Position numbers and translations under genes: made by a program. This document shows positions 51,516 through 60,088 of a stretch of 64,000 nucleotides of DNA, in pieces (position 1 is the first letter of the stretch; every line of letters begins with the position of its first letter). The DNA is taken from contig NZ_JACHGO010000001.1 in assembly GCF_014202345.1 (NCBI RefSeq), positions 186,001 to 250,000 of the forward strand, read 5' to 3'. The stretch comes from Desulfovibrio intestinalis (GTDB lineage: Bacteria; Desulfobacterota; Desulfovibrionia; Desulfovibrionales; Desulfovibrionaceae). The notes under the pieces are model-generated. The model was not told where the DNA came from and searched no databases. It saw nothing but the letters and a program-made list of their open reading frames with translations.

Positions 51516-52952
51516 ATGAAAGGCATGGCTAAGACAAAATTTATTGGTGTTTATCGGTATGTTAGCGATACAAAACGGTTTGAGGGAAAGCCCGATGAGT
51601 GCTTTTACTACAGCTACCGAGATGAGGATAAAAAATTCCGTTGGCACAAGGTCGGCTGGCGCAGCGAAAAAGTGACTGCTCAGTATGCGGCGGATAAGCG
51701 CAGCGAGTTCATGGTAGCCGCACGAAATGGGGAAGCGCCCCAGCAAACCAAAAAGAGAAAGGGGATTACCTTCGGCCAGGGCTATGAAGTTTTTGCGGAG
51801 AAATGGTTCCCAAACCTGAAAAACAACGGCGCTGATATTGCGCTGCGTTACCGTGTCCACACGGCTCCACTTTTCGCAGATAAGCCGGTAGACAAGATTA
51901 CTCCTCTGGAACTGGAAGATTACAAGCTCGCTTTGCTCAAAAAAGGACTCGCCCCGGCCACCGTCCGTTTGATCTTGGGTGATATGCGGAACGTGATCAA
52001 TAAGCTCAAAAAATGGGGGCTGTTCAAAGGAGACAGTCCCTTTGAGCAGGTGGACATGCCCAAGGTGGACAACGCCCGAACCCGATTTTTGTCCAAGAGT
52101 GAAGCTGCCTTGCTGCTGGACACCATCAACTCGCACAGCCGCAAGTGGTTTTTGATTACCACCATATCCCTGAACTCTGGAGCCAGGCTTAGCGAAGTGA
52201 CTGGCACGCGGGTTCATGACTTGCAGCATGAAACGCGGGTCTGGCAGATCAAGGGTAAAACCGGGCGGCGCAGTATCACGCTCAATGATGCAGCCTGGAA
52301 CGCCTTCATGGAAGCTCTGGAAAGGCGACAAAGAATTATTGTGTTTACCAGTGGGCTTGTGGATCAGGATACCATCTCCTTCGTCTCCCAGGAAACCGGA
52401 CTCTTTCCTACGGATGTATGCTATCTGCATTTGGACTGTGTGGATATGGAGCGTGGCATTATTAATTATCGGAGAAGGAACGGTGGAAAATGTAAAACCT
52501 ACCGCATCACCGAGGTAGTCAGGCCGATATTTGAAGAGTGGATCAACAAATGCTCTTCCGATTTGATCTTTACCGGCAGAGGCGGGGTTCACATCAGCTC
52601 CAGCAATACCAAGACTTTTGATCGCTCCGCTAATGAATGCGGACTCAATCCTGCCGGTATTGATTCGCTTGATAAAGTTGTCTTCCATACCTTGAGGCAT
52701 ACATATTGTTCCTGGGAAGCGATTAACGGTACTCCACTGTTCAAAATTGCGCGTCTTGTCGGGCATAAAACCACGACAATGACAGAAAGGTATGCTCACC
52801 TTTGTCCGGTCACTGAGTCACAGAATTTGATAAGCAAATACAGTGACACAACGCTGAGTCAGATCAGCACCATACTTGCCAGCCTTATTGCGGAAAAAGG
52901 TGTGGGGAATGTTCCGCAAGCGGTTTTGGACTGGCTGGCAAAGGCCGATTAG
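51516..52952 (+). CDS. int: Tyrosine recombinase (ICE integrase)
   Basis: The 478-residue integrase catalyses site-specific insertion and excision at the tRNA-Thr site. An N-terminal core-binding domain (about 80-170) precedes the catalytic domain with Arg in GARLSEV (near 222), HTLRHT (near 391, second Arg and His), LVGHK and the tyrosine in TERYAHL (near 425). Between the first Arg and HTLRH there is extra sequence: RVWQIKGKTGRRSITLNDAA and GIINYRRRNGGKCKTYRITE look like two versions of the beta-hairpin lysine region. AAGGGAG precedes the ATG. The stop overlaps the convergent excisionase-like gene. Confidence 0.93.
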   Translation: MKGMAKTKFIGVYRYVSDTKRFEGKPDECFYYSYRDEDKKFRWHKVGWRSEKVTAQYAADKRSEFMVAARNGEAPQQTKKRKGITFGQGYEVFAEKWFPNLKNNGADIALRYRVHTAPLFADKPVDKITPLELEDYKLALLKKGLAPATVRLILGDMRNVINKLKKWGLFKGDSPFEQVDMPKVDNARTRFLSKSEAALLLDTINSHSRKWFLITTISLNSGARLSEVTGTRVHDLQHETRVWQIKGKTGRRSITLNDAAWNAFMEALERRQRIIVFTSGLVDQDTISFVSQETGLFPTDVCYLHLDCVDMERGIINYRRRNGGKCKTYRITEVVRPIFEEWINKCSSDLIFTGRGGVHISSSNTKTFDRSANECGLNPAGIDSLDKVVFHTLRHTYCSWEAINGTPLFKIARLVGHKTTTMTERYAHLCPVTESQNLISKYSDTTLSQISTILASLIAEKGVGNVPQAVLDWLAKAD

Positions 52953-53335
52953 TCGTCATTCGTCAATATTTCACGGGCAGTGAGATATTGACGAAGCTCC
53001 TTTTGAGGATACAAAATTTTTCCACCATCCTTGATATAGCGCGGCCCTGCGGCCTTGGCCCTTTTATTGGCCAAGGTCGCAGCATTCAGGCCATAGACCC
53101 TTTCGACCTCTTCCGGCGTGAGATTGATTTTTCGCTTTATTTCCTCAATATCCTGCACTGAAGCCGCCAGCGGTCCAAGTGTCCGTTCAAAGGTTTCCTG
53201 CATGGAGTCCATGCGGGACAGAACAGTGCTGAGTTTTCCGTTGAGTTCGGCTTGGATATGGGCTTTCATCTGCTCCACAGCCAAATATTTTTCCAGCTCT
53301 TCCTCGTTGGAAGGAAAGAAATCTTTAGGCGGCAT
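52949..53335 (-). CDS. Excisionase-like DNA-binding protein
   Basis: A 128-residue protein. Residues 1-65 are helical and probably coiled coil (EELEKYLAVEQMKAHIQAEL, SRMDSMQETFERTLG); the C-terminal 55 residues form a MerR/excisionase-type winged helix: VERVYGLNAATLANKRAKA, then GPRYIKDGGKILYPQKEL. This is the usual arrangement for a helper of a tyrosine recombinase or a helix-turn-helix 17 regulator. TGGAGGAA precedes the ATG at 53335; a longer frame exists but is less likely. Convergent to int with four bases of overlap. Confidence 0.72.
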   Translation of the reverse strand: MPPKDFFPSNEEELEKYLAVEQMKAHIQAELNGKLSTVLSRMDSMQETFERTLGPLAASVQDIEEIKRKINLTPEEVERVYGLNAATLANKRAKAAGPRYIKDGGKILYPQKELRQYLTAREILTNDD

Positions 53336-53417
53336 TTGATTCCTCCAGCCTGTCAGACATGAAATGCACTTAAGGCATTCCACGGCCTGCATTGGCAAGT
53401 GATGGCCATAAAAAGAC

Positions 53418-53450
53418 ACCTTTTTAACAAGAAATTCTTGTGAAAAAGGT
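53418..53450. promoter_or_regulatory. 33-base near-perfect palindrome upstream of the excisionase-like gene
   Basis: Two 16-base arms beginning ACCTTTTTAACAAGAA match in 15 of 16 positions around a single central base. On the minus strand GTCTTTTTATGG follows, so it may be the terminator of the gene at 53464. It also carries ACAAG/CTTGT half-sites like those at 54045-54064, so an operator is equally possible. Confidence 0.6.
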
Positions 53451-53463
53451 CAAAAAAATAGAG

Positions 53464-53673
53464 CTAGCTCTTTTCGACAGAAAGCCGTGACACGGCAATA
53501 AATGTATTCACAGAAGCCCGAACGCTCATGGCGGCGGATGCTAGGGCATCCCCTTGGAGTGCGGTAGGTTCTATGGGCTGTGTCAATCTTTCCTCGCACA
53601 CGTTGAGAGTCAAGGATACCAGCTCGTTCGCTTTTTCCTCATATTCCTTCATTTTTTCAGTTTGTTGCCGCAT
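53464..53673 (-). CDS. Small hypothetical ICE protein
   Basis: A 69-residue, mostly helical protein (MRQQTEKMKEYEEKANELVS...) with no motif I recognise. GGAG lies ten bases before the ATG at 53673. It lies between the regulator at 53702 and the excisionase-like gene, all on the minus strand with short gaps, so the three are probably one transcript. The helical pattern would suit a small dimeric accessory protein. Confidence 0.5.
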   Translation of the reverse strand: MRQQTEKMKEYEEKANELVSLTLNVCEERLTQPIEPTALQGDALASAAMSVRASVNTFIAVSRLSVEKS

Positions 53674-53701
53674 TATGGCGTAACTCCTTTTATCGACATG
53701 T

Positions 53702-53989
53702 TCACTTCTGTCCACTGGCCCGCTCTGCCGCAACCGCTAGTAAGTAGCTCAACTCTTTCCCGATCACCTCTGCCATGCGTTGTGCATCGGCAACCGACAC
53801 GGATTGCGGCTTGCCGGTGTTGGATGCCTTTGTTCTTATTGAAGTCCAGCGCGAAGCTGCCGCCTTCGGAGACATCTCTGGCCAAAGTTTAGCAGCGAAC
53901 TCGCCCTTTTTGAACCTGGACTCCGCCCGCTCTTCAATAAGCTGTACAAAAGCCCTCTCAACCTTGTTCGCAAAATTAGCCTCGCTCAT
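53702..53989 (-). CDS. Small helix-turn-helix regulator
   Basis: A 95-residue protein whose middle has a Cro/C1-like pattern: FKKGEFAAKLWPEMSPKAAASRWTSIR followed by SVADAQRMAEVIGKELSYLL. It is likely a repressor of the ICE control region. AAGGGAG lies six bases before the ATG at 53989. It is divergent from the regulator gene at 54113; the 123-base gap between them holds repeated CTTGT/ACAAG half-sites. Confidence 0.62.
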   Translation of the reverse strand: MSEANFANKVERAFVQLIEERAESRFKKGEFAAKLWPEMSPKAAASRWTSIRTKASNTGKPQSVSVADAQRMAEVIGKELSYLLAVAAERASGQK

Positions 53990-54043
53990 CACTGCTCCCT
54001 TGCTGTGCAATCCGTTGGGTTTTTCCTACCCGGATTTTCTGAC

Positions 54044-54065
54044 CTTGTCTACAAGAAAACAAGGG
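54044..54065. promoter_or_regulatory. Operator-like inverted repeats in the divergent ICE control region
   Basis: CCTTGT and ACAAGG form an inverted repeat with a ten-base spacer; a further ACAAG two bases after the first arm makes CTTGT-CT-ACAAG. TATATA follows at 54066-54071 and looks like a -10 element for the plus-strand genes. The half-sites recur in the palindrome at 53418-53450. Confidence 0.5.
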
Positions 54066-54112
54066 TATATATAAGAGGAAATTCTGGTTTTATAAAAATT
54101 GGGAGAAATCCT

Positions 54113-54319
54113 ATGCCTGACGCGGTTAATTCGCTTTTCATCCAGTTTGGGTCACATGAAAAAGTTGCGGAAATACTTGGATATACCCCACGGCATTACA
54201 GGAAAATACGGCGAAAAATCGAAAGAGGGGAAGTGCTCCCTCCGCGTATCGAGGTATTGTTAGACACCAAGCTCCGTGAAATCCAGCGCGATTGTGAGTC
54301 GGGCCATGCCCACAAATGA
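54113..54319 (+). CDS. Small regulator at the head of the transfer genes
   Basis: A 68-residue protein with a helix-turn-helix-like stretch GSHEKVAEILGYTPRHYRKIRRKIERG. GGGAG precedes the ATG at 54113 by eight bases. It overlaps the traK-like gene by 14 bases and lies behind an operator-like repeat region, so it probably controls the transfer operon or acts at the origin of transfer. No close family is recognised. Confidence 0.6.
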   Translation: MPDAVNSLFIQFGSHEKVAEILGYTPRHYRKIRRKIERGEVLPPRIEVLLDTKLREIQRDCESGHAHK

Positions 54320-54647
54320 ACCGCTGCGGCGCTCAATGGCCTATGTGCAATTTCTCGCGCAGCTGAAAGAGATAAAATCCCTGCTGGCCCAAGGCTATTC
54401 GAAAAAACTGATCCATGAACGCCTTGCGGAACAGCAGCGTATCTCTATGGCCTATGTCACTTTTTGCCAAATATTACAGAAAGAAATCCAGAATGGCGCT
54501 TCCGCCGCTTCTAAAGAGCAAAATCTCGCCCGTGCCACACAGCCGCAAATAGCAAACCATCTCTCATCATCCAGTCCACGAGTCGTCAATTCCGCCAAAG
54601 AACCGTTTCCCGACCCACGCAAAATGAGCCTGGAAGACGGCATTTAA
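54306..54647 (+). CDS. traK: TraK-like relaxosome accessory protein
   Basis: The 113-residue basic protein has the region YVQFLAQLKEIKSLLAQGYSKKLIHERL, typical of TraK-family proteins that bind at the IncP-type origin of transfer, with a Ser/Pro-rich C-terminal tail. The order traK-traL-traM that follows is that of the IncP relaxosome region. Start at 54306 overlaps the preceding frame. Its DNA target, the oriT, is likely nearby but was not recognised. Confidence 0.65.
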   Translation: MPTNEPLRRSMAYVQFLAQLKEIKSLLAQGYSKKLIHERLAEQQRISMAYVTFCQILQKEIQNGASAASKEQNLARATQPQIANHLSSSSPRVVNSAKEPFPDPRKMSLEDGI

Positions 54648-54666
54648 CCCTATGGGAGTCTACATA

Positions 54667-55392
54667 ATGGCTACGGTGCATTTCATTCAACAGGGCAAGG
54701 GCGGCGTGGGCAAATCCATGATTGCGTCGATCTTGTATCAGGTATTGCGTCTGCTCGGCAAACAGGTCGCCGCCTTTGATACTGACCCAGTAAACGCTAC
54801 GTTGGCCGGGTTTAAAGAATTTGAGGTGGCGTGCCTTGATATCCTAAAAAACGGCGACATTGACCCCCGCCAGTTTGACGCGTTGATCGACGCGATTATG
54901 GAACAAGGCCCGGAAACCCATGTCATAGTGGACAACGGCGCGTCCTCGTTTCTCGCGCTCAACAGTTATATCAAGGAAAATAACATCATCGACATTCTGG
55001 AAGAAGGTGGGCATTCCGTCTTTTTTCATTCGGTTATCACGGGCGGGCAAGCCATTGGGGATACAGTTCTCGGCCTACGCTCTATGGCTCTCGGTTTTCC
55101 CGCAACGCCCATTGTGGTCTGGCTGAATCCTTATTTCGGGGAAATCGTCATGGATGGTAGGCCCTTTGAGGAGTTTAAGGTCTATCAGGAGTTTGGCGGG
55201 CAGTTTCATGCCATTATCACCATCCCTCAAGGCAACAAGGCCACCATCGGCAAAGACCTGGAAACCCTGTTCGCCAAGCGCCAGAGCTTTGAGACGGCGA
55301 TCAACTCCGGTCAGTCCATAGTCGTGCGTTCCCGTCTGCAACGCTATCGGAACGAACTAGTGGAAGCCGTAAGCAACGCGGCTATCGCGTAA
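54667..55392 (+). CDS. traL: TraL-like ParA/MinD-type ATPase
   Basis: The 241-residue protein has the deviant Walker A motif QQGKGGVGKSMIASIL at its N-terminus, AFDTDP (Walker A') and VIVDNGASSFLAL. It resembles IncP TraL, a ParA-like protein of the mobilisation region whose exact function is poorly known. GGGAG lies eight bases before the ATG at 54667, preferred over 54652. It follows traK and precedes traM with an 11-base gap. Confidence 0.78.
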   Translation: MATVHFIQQGKGGVGKSMIASILYQVLRLLGKQVAAFDTDPVNATLAGFKEFEVACLDILKNGDIDPRQFDALIDAIMEQGPETHVIVDNGASSFLALNSYIKENNIIDILEEGGHSVFFHSVITGGQAIGDTVLGLRSMALGFPATPIVVWLNPYFGEIVMDGRPFEEFKVYQEFGGQFHAIITIPQGNKATIGKDLETLFAKRQSFETAINSGQSIVVRSRLQRYRNELVEAVSNAAIA

Positions 55393-55402
55393 TGGGGAAG
55401 CC

Positions 55403-55852
55403 ATGTCACAAGAACTTTCTTCTGACGATCTTACGCCTCTCGAAAAGGAATTGGGCAACGCGCCGGGTGTGGGCTTCACGCTGGAGCAAATTCGTTCCGT
55501 GGTGTCCAATGCCCATAACGTGATGCTGCCCAAAGACGATGCCACGTTGATGATCGCCACGATCCTCAATGCCTACCTGACGGAAGTGGACAAGCTTCAT
55601 GCCATGCATAAAAAAGGGCTGACCCGGCTCATGGCCGACAAAACGGACGAGTATGTTTCCCGTGTACAAGTGGCGGTGAACCAGCTTTCCGCAAGCCTTT
55701 CCTCAGCCTCAGTTGAAGGCATCCGCAAGGTTTTTGACGATCACGCGGCCCGGCTTTCAACCTTCAAGAACAATGTGTACTTTGCCGCCGTCATAGTCGG
55801 CATGTCGGCGCTGCTTAATGTGGCGGTCTTCATCCTGGGCGGGCTGCACTGA
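55403..55852 (+). CDS. traM: TraM-like conjugal transfer protein
   Basis: A 149-residue protein that is helical through most of its length (VSRVQVAVNQLSASLSSASVEGIRKVF) and ends with a single membrane segment (NVYFAAVIVGMSALLNVAVFILGG). This arrangement and the position after traL fit IncP TraM. The stop overlaps the trbB start (TGATG), joining the relaxosome and mating-pair genes in one operon. GGGGAAG precedes the ATG. Confidence 0.62.
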   Translation: MSQELSSDDLTPLEKELGNAPGVGFTLEQIRSVVSNAHNVMLPKDDATLMIATILNAYLTEVDKLHAMHKKGLTRLMADKTDEYVSRVQVAVNQLSASLSSASVEGIRKVFDDHAARLSTFKNNVYFAAVIVGMSALLNVAVFILGGLH

Positions 55853-56838
55853 TGCAGGGGGCCTGCACCGATCCTCGGTTACTGGCCGGTCTGCGCCATT
55901 CCTGCGGGCCTGTGTTTATGGACGCGCTGGAAAGTCCGGAAGTCATAGAAATCATGCTTAACCCGGACGGCTCGTTGTGGATTGAAAAGTACGGACAAGA
56001 CCATGAATGTGTGGGTACTATCTCATCTGTCCAAAGCCGTTTGATACTTTCTCTGGTGGCAAGCAGCCTGAATCTGACGGTCAATGAGCGCAACCCTATA
56101 GTGGAGGGTGAATTTCCGCTGGACGGCTCCCGCTTTGAAGGCACGTTTCCGCCCATTGTTGGCCCCGGCCCTTCATTCTCGCTCCGCAAAAAGGCTAGCC
56201 GGGTGTTTACCCTTCAAGAATACCTGGCCTCCGGCACCATCACAACGCGGGTGATTGAAATCATCCATGACGCCGTGTTGCGGCGCTGGAATATTGTAGT
56301 TGTCGGGGGAACCTCCAGCGGCAAAACCACCTTTGTCAACGCGGTCATTGACGCTGTTTCCACGCTCACGCCCTCTCACCGCCTGATCATCATCGAGGAT
56401 ACGGCGGAACTCCAGTCCAAAAGCGCTAACGCCGTATTCTTCCGTACCTCGGTCATTGCTGACGTTGATATGCGGAAGCTGGCAAAGGTCAGTATGCGCT
56501 ACGCTCCCAAGCGTATTCTGATTGGTGAAGTGAGGGACGCCGCCGCTCTGGAGCTTTTGAAGCTGTGGAATACAGGGCATCCGGGTGGGATTGGTACTTT
56601 TCACGCAGACAGCGCGGAAGAAGCCCTTCCTCGGCTAGAAGAACTGGTAGAGGAAGCGGGCCTTGGCCCCAAACAAAAATTGATAGGTCGGGCGGTTGAT
56701 CTGGTGGTTTTCATGGAGAAAACTCTAGAAAATCGGCGGCAAATATCAAACATTCTGCGCGTGGACGGCTTCAACACGAAAACGGACACCTATAAAATGG
56801 AATATCTTTACAACGTAAAGGCGGAACAAGGCTTATGA
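55852..56838 (+). CDS. trbB: TrbB, VirB11-type transfer ATPase
   Basis: A 328-residue cytoplasmic hexameric ATPase of the type IV secretion system. Walker A is GGTSSGKTTFVNAV near residue 159; IIIEDTAELQ is the Asp box, ILIGEVRDAAALELL the Walker B and GHPGGIGTFHADSAEEAL the His box. It drives assembly of the conjugation pilus and substrate transfer. Its end overlaps the com-like gene by four bases. Confidence 0.95.
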   Translation: MQGACTDPRLLAGLRHSCGPVFMDALESPEVIEIMLNPDGSLWIEKYGQDHECVGTISSVQSRLILSLVASSLNLTVNERNPIVEGEFPLDGSRFEGTFPPIVGPGPSFSLRKKASRVFTLQEYLASGTITTRVIEIIHDAVLRRWNIVVVGGTSSGKTTFVNAVIDAVSTLTPSHRLIIIEDTAELQSKSANAVFFRTSVIADVDMRKLAKVSMRYAPKRILIGEVRDAAALELLKLWNTGHPGGIGTFHADSAEEALPRLEELVEEAGLGPKQKLIGRAVDLVVFMEKTLENRRQISNILRVDGFNTKTDTYKMEYLYNVKAEQGL

Positions 56839-57062
56839 GAACCGAACAGGCGTACGGCCCCACCAACCTTCGTTGCGGGAAGTGCAACAAACTTCTGGCA
56901 AAAGGCCACATTGAAGCTGGAGAAATCGAGCTTTTTTGCCCTCGCTGCAAAAGCAGAATAGTCCTGCGGGCAGTAAGCCCCAACCTCGCGCCGCACCAAT
57001 CGGGAAAAGACGGCCTCCACGGAGATCGTCATGCGCGTAACCAATCTTCTTCCCTCTCGTAA
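56835..57062 (+). CDS. Com-like zinc finger protein
   Basis: A 75-residue protein. LRCGKCNKLLAKGHIEAGEI followed by LFCPRCKSRIVLRAVSP matches the Com protein of phage Mu, a zinc-binding translational activator: four cysteines in two CxxC pairs. The C-terminal third is unrelated and overlaps trbC by 32 bases. Such a gene inside a trb operon is unusual; it may control translation of neighbouring transfer genes. The start overlaps the trbB stop (ATGA). Confidence 0.7.
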   Translation: MRTEQAYGPTNLRCGKCNKLLAKGHIEAGEIELFCPRCKSRIVLRAVSPNLAPHQSGKDGLHGDRHARNQSSSLS

Positions 57063-57378
57063 AGCCTTTCTCTCCCGCCTTGCCGTTTTCAGCTTTTGGA
57101 CTGCCTGCCTTTGCTTCCCCGATATTGTCGTGGCATCGGGCGGTATCACGGAATTTTCCAGTCCTCTGGAGCGGGTGGTGAACACCATCACCGGCCCGGC
57201 TGGTAAATGGATTTCCATTGTGGCAATGGCGCTGTGTGGCGTCATCTTTATCATGAATAAGGATGATATCTCAGGCGGTTTTAAGCTGTTGTTGTCCGTG
57301 GTTTTTGGCATCAGCTTTATCGCCTTTGCGGCCAGCATCGTCAACAGCGTATTTTCTTTTTCCGGGGCAGTCATATGA
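57031..57378 (+). CDS. trbC: TrbC, conjugative pilin
   Basis: The 115-residue VirB2-like pilin precursor has a long signal segment ending PDIVVASGG and two hydrophobic helices (WISIVAMALCGVIFIM and LLLSVVFGISFIAFAASIV) around a short polar loop, the normal pilin layout. In IncP systems TrbC is trimmed and made cyclic by TraF. GGAGATC precedes the ATG. Its stop overlaps trbD. Confidence 0.85.
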   Translation: MRVTNLLPSRKAFLSRLAVFSFWTACLCFPDIVVASGGITEFSSPLERVVNTITGPAGKWISIVAMALCGVIFIMNKDDISGGFKLLLSVVFGISFIAFAASIVNSVFSFSGAVI

Positions 57379-57668
57379 GGTTGCTCCCCATCCACCAATC
57401 CTTGCACCGCCATGCCCATATTCTTGGCGCGGAAAGGGAACTGGTTATGACCAGCGCCCTGATTGCTTTGCTGGTGGGTGTGGGTGGGCTGACTGCGGTT
57501 TCTATCACGTCCGCAATGGGCTTCTGGATGGTAGCGGTGTTTGCGCTCCGGCGCATGGCAAAGGCTGATCCGATCATGAGTCGGATCTGGCTGAGGCATA
57601 TCAAGCAACAGGAGTTTTACCCGGCAAAGGCAAGCCGCTGGCGGGCTGTAGGGGGTTTCAAATGCTGA
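57375..57668 (+). CDS. trbD: TrbD, VirB3-like protein
   Basis: A 97-residue inner membrane protein with paired hydrophobic segments (ALIALLVGVGGLTAVSITSA and MGFWMVAVFALRRM) and PIMSRIWLRHIKQQEFYPA, the conserved end of VirB3/TrbD. It sits between trbC and trbE, overlapping both by a few bases, as in other trb operons. It is thought to help the ATPase TrbE at the membrane. Confidence 0.85.
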   Translation: MRLLPIHQSLHRHAHILGAERELVMTSALIALLVGVGGLTAVSITSAMGFWMVAVFALRRMAKADPIMSRIWLRHIKQQEFYPAKASRWRAVGGFKC

Positions 57669-60076
57669 AACTCAAAGACTACCGTTCCAGAGCTAAAGGT
57701 CTGCCGGATTTGCTCCCCTATGCAGCGCTGATTGCGCCGGGCGTCATCCTCAATAAAGACGGTTCGTTTCTGGCTGCCTGGGAAATCCGGGGGCAGGATA
57801 CCGCTAGTTCCACGCCGGACGAGCTGGCATTTGTGTCCGCACAGTTCAATAACGCGACCCGGTTGCTCGGTACGGGCTGGATGCTTCATGTGGATTCCAT
57901 CCGCAGTAGTCATCGGGCGTATCCCGCGCCGGAGAAAGGGCACTTCCCCGATCCGGTGACACAGCTCATTGACGATGAACGCCGGGCCTTTTTTAGCGGC
58001 AACCGTTGTTTCAGTACCAGCACCGTTTTTTCTGTCACCTACAAGACGAGTTTTGAAGCCGCGAAACTCGCCGGAAAGGTGCAGGCAGGGACGGTTACAA
58101 GTCCCGCGCTGGAAAAAGCCTTGGGGCAGTTCCAGAATACCCTTGAAGACCTGGAAGACGCCTTGTCTTCGGTTCTGTGTATGCAACGGCTTTCGGAATA
58201 TGAGGAGTGCGCCGATGACGGCGAAACCTACACGCAATCTGACCTTCTCTCCCATATCCAACATTGTGTTTCCGGCGATCTGCACCCACTGCATGTGCCG
58301 AAAAGAGCCATGTATCTGGATCACCTTCTCGCCAGCAATGATCTGGTGGGGGGCATCATTCCCCGCCTCGGCGGGAAGTACCTTGCGCTGCTTTCCATTG
58401 ACGGGCTGCCGCAAGAATCCTTCCCGGCCATGTTCGCGGATTTGGAGTCTCTTCCGCTGGAGTATCGGTTTTCCACGCGCTTTATCTGCCTTGACCAGTA
58501 CGATGCCACAAAGGAAATAGACTCCTATCGCAAGGGCTGGCGGCAACAGGTGTATCGCTTCCTTGATCAGTTTTTCAACAACCCCAACGCCCGCGCCAAC
58601 CGTGACGCTTTGCTTATGGCCGAAGACGCGGAAACCGCCCTGACCGAAGTACAGGGCGGCTATGTGGGCGCTGGCTACCTGACCTCCAGCATCGTGTTGA
58701 TGCACGAAAATCAGGGGCAGTTGCAGGATTGGGCGCGGGAACTGCGCCGAAACATCCAGACCTTTGGTTTCGGCTGCCGGATTGAAAAGATCAACGCTCT
58801 AGAAGCCTGGCTTGGAACGCATCCGGGCAACGGATACGCCAATCTGCGGCGGCCTATGGTCAATACCCTGAACCTGGCTGACCTGTTGCCCCTGGCTTCG
58901 GTCTGGACTGGTTCGCCCGTCTGCCCCTGTCCGTTCTATCCGTCCAACTCCCGGCCCTTGGCCGTGCTGACCACGGATAAGTCAACACCGTTCTGGTTCA
59001 ATATCCATGTGGGTGACCTCGGCCACACCTTGATTTTCGGGCCTACCGGCGCGGGCAAATCCACCTTGCTGGCAACGCTGGCCGCGCAATTTCGCTGCTA
59101 TGAAAACGCCCGCATCTACGCTTTTGACAAGGGCATGAGCATTTTCCCGCTTTGCCTCGGCTCAGGCGGGACGCACTACAACATTGGCAATTCCGATCAG
59201 CTTTCCTTCGCGCCGCTCCAGCGCATTGACTCCGAAGCGGAACGGGCCTGGGCGGAAGAGTGGATCGCTTCCCTTATGGAGTTGCAGCACATCACGGTCA
59301 TGCCCTCACACCGCAACGCCATTCACGCGGCCATGCTGGACTTGTCGGCACAGCCGGAAAATCTGCGCTCTCTGACCAGCTTCTACCACATTGTACAGGA
59401 TAACCAGATTAAAGACACGATCCAGCACTACACAGCGCAAGGGGCAATGGGGCGGCTGCTGGATGCGGACACGGACGATCTGACTCTTTCGCCGCTTATG
59501 GTCTTTGAAATTGAAGATCTGATGAACCTGGGCGACAAGAACCTGATCCCGGTGCTGACCTATCTCTTTCACCGCATCGAAACTTCTTTGGACGGGACGC
59601 CGACCATCCTTGTGCTGGATGAAGCCTGGATCATGCTCGGCCACCCTGTTTTCCGGGCAAAGATACGCGAATGGCTGAAAGTCATGCGTAAGGCGAACTG
59701 TGCGGTGATCCTTGCCACGCAAAGCCTTTCGGACGCCAAGAACTCCGGCATTCTGGACGTTCTGGCCGAATCCTGTCCGACCAAAATATTCCTGCCCAAC
59801 ATCACGGCCACACAGGAGGCGCAGCGCGAACTCTATGTGGGCATGGGGCTCAATGAAACCCAGATCAACATTATCGCCCGCGCCACACCAAAGCGGGACT
59901 ACTACATTGTCTCGCCCTTCGGCAGGCGGCAAGTGCAGCTTGCCCTTGGCCCCAAAACCCTGGCCTTTGTCGGTTCCTCAGACAAGGAGAGCATTACCCG
60001 GATTCAGGCACTTGCTGCGGAATATGGCTCTAGCGACTGGCAACACCAATGGCTGCGGGAACGCGGCGCGGCATAA
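57662..60076 (+). CDS. trbE: TrbE, VirB4-type transfer ATPase
   Basis: The 804-residue ATPase is the largest of the T4SS. An N-terminal CagE/TrbE/VirB domain (about 100-400) is followed by the P-loop domain with Walker A GPTGAGKSTLLATLAAQF near residue 460, Walker B TILVLDEAWIML near 650 and ILATQSLSDAKNSG after it. It overlaps trbD by seven bases. It powers pilus assembly and DNA transfer at the inner membrane. Confidence 0.96.
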   Translation: MLKLKDYRSRAKGLPDLLPYAALIAPGVILNKDGSFLAAWEIRGQDTASSTPDELAFVSAQFNNATRLLGTGWMLHVDSIRSSHRAYPAPEKGHFPDPVTQLIDDERRAFFSGNRCFSTSTVFSVTYKTSFEAAKLAGKVQAGTVTSPALEKALGQFQNTLEDLEDALSSVLCMQRLSEYEECADDGETYTQSDLLSHIQHCVSGDLHPLHVPKRAMYLDHLLASNDLVGGIIPRLGGKYLALLSIDGLPQESFPAMFADLESLPLEYRFSTRFICLDQYDATKEIDSYRKGWRQQVYRFLDQFFNNPNARANRDALLMAEDAETALTEVQGGYVGAGYLTSSIVLMHENQGQLQDWARELRRNIQTFGFGCRIEKINALEAWLGTHPGNGYANLRRPMVNTLNLADLLPLASVWTGSPVCPCPFYPSNSRPLAVLTTDKSTPFWFNIHVGDLGHTLIFGPTGAGKSTLLATLAAQFRCYENARIYAFDKGMSIFPLCLGSGGTHYNIGNSDQLSFAPLQRIDSEAERAWAEEWIASLMELQHITVMPSHRNAIHAAMLDLSAQPENLRSLTSFYHIVQDNQIKDTIQHYTAQGAMGRLLDADTDDLTLSPLMVFEIEDLMNLGDKNLIPVLTYLFHRIETSLDGTPTILVLDEAWIMLGHPVFRAKIREWLKVMRKANCAVILATQSLSDAKNSGILDVLAESCPTKIFLPNITATQEAQRELYVGMGLNETQINIIARATPKRDYYIVSPFGRRQVQLALGPKTLAFVGSSDKESITRIQALAAEYGSSDWQHQWLRERGAA

Positions 60077-60088
60077 CAAGGAGTTTTT

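Noticed and set aside
51435-52799. 454-codon minus-strand frame opposite the integrase
   Set aside because: The plus strand shows all tyrosine recombinase catalytic residues; the reverse frame has no motif or start signal.
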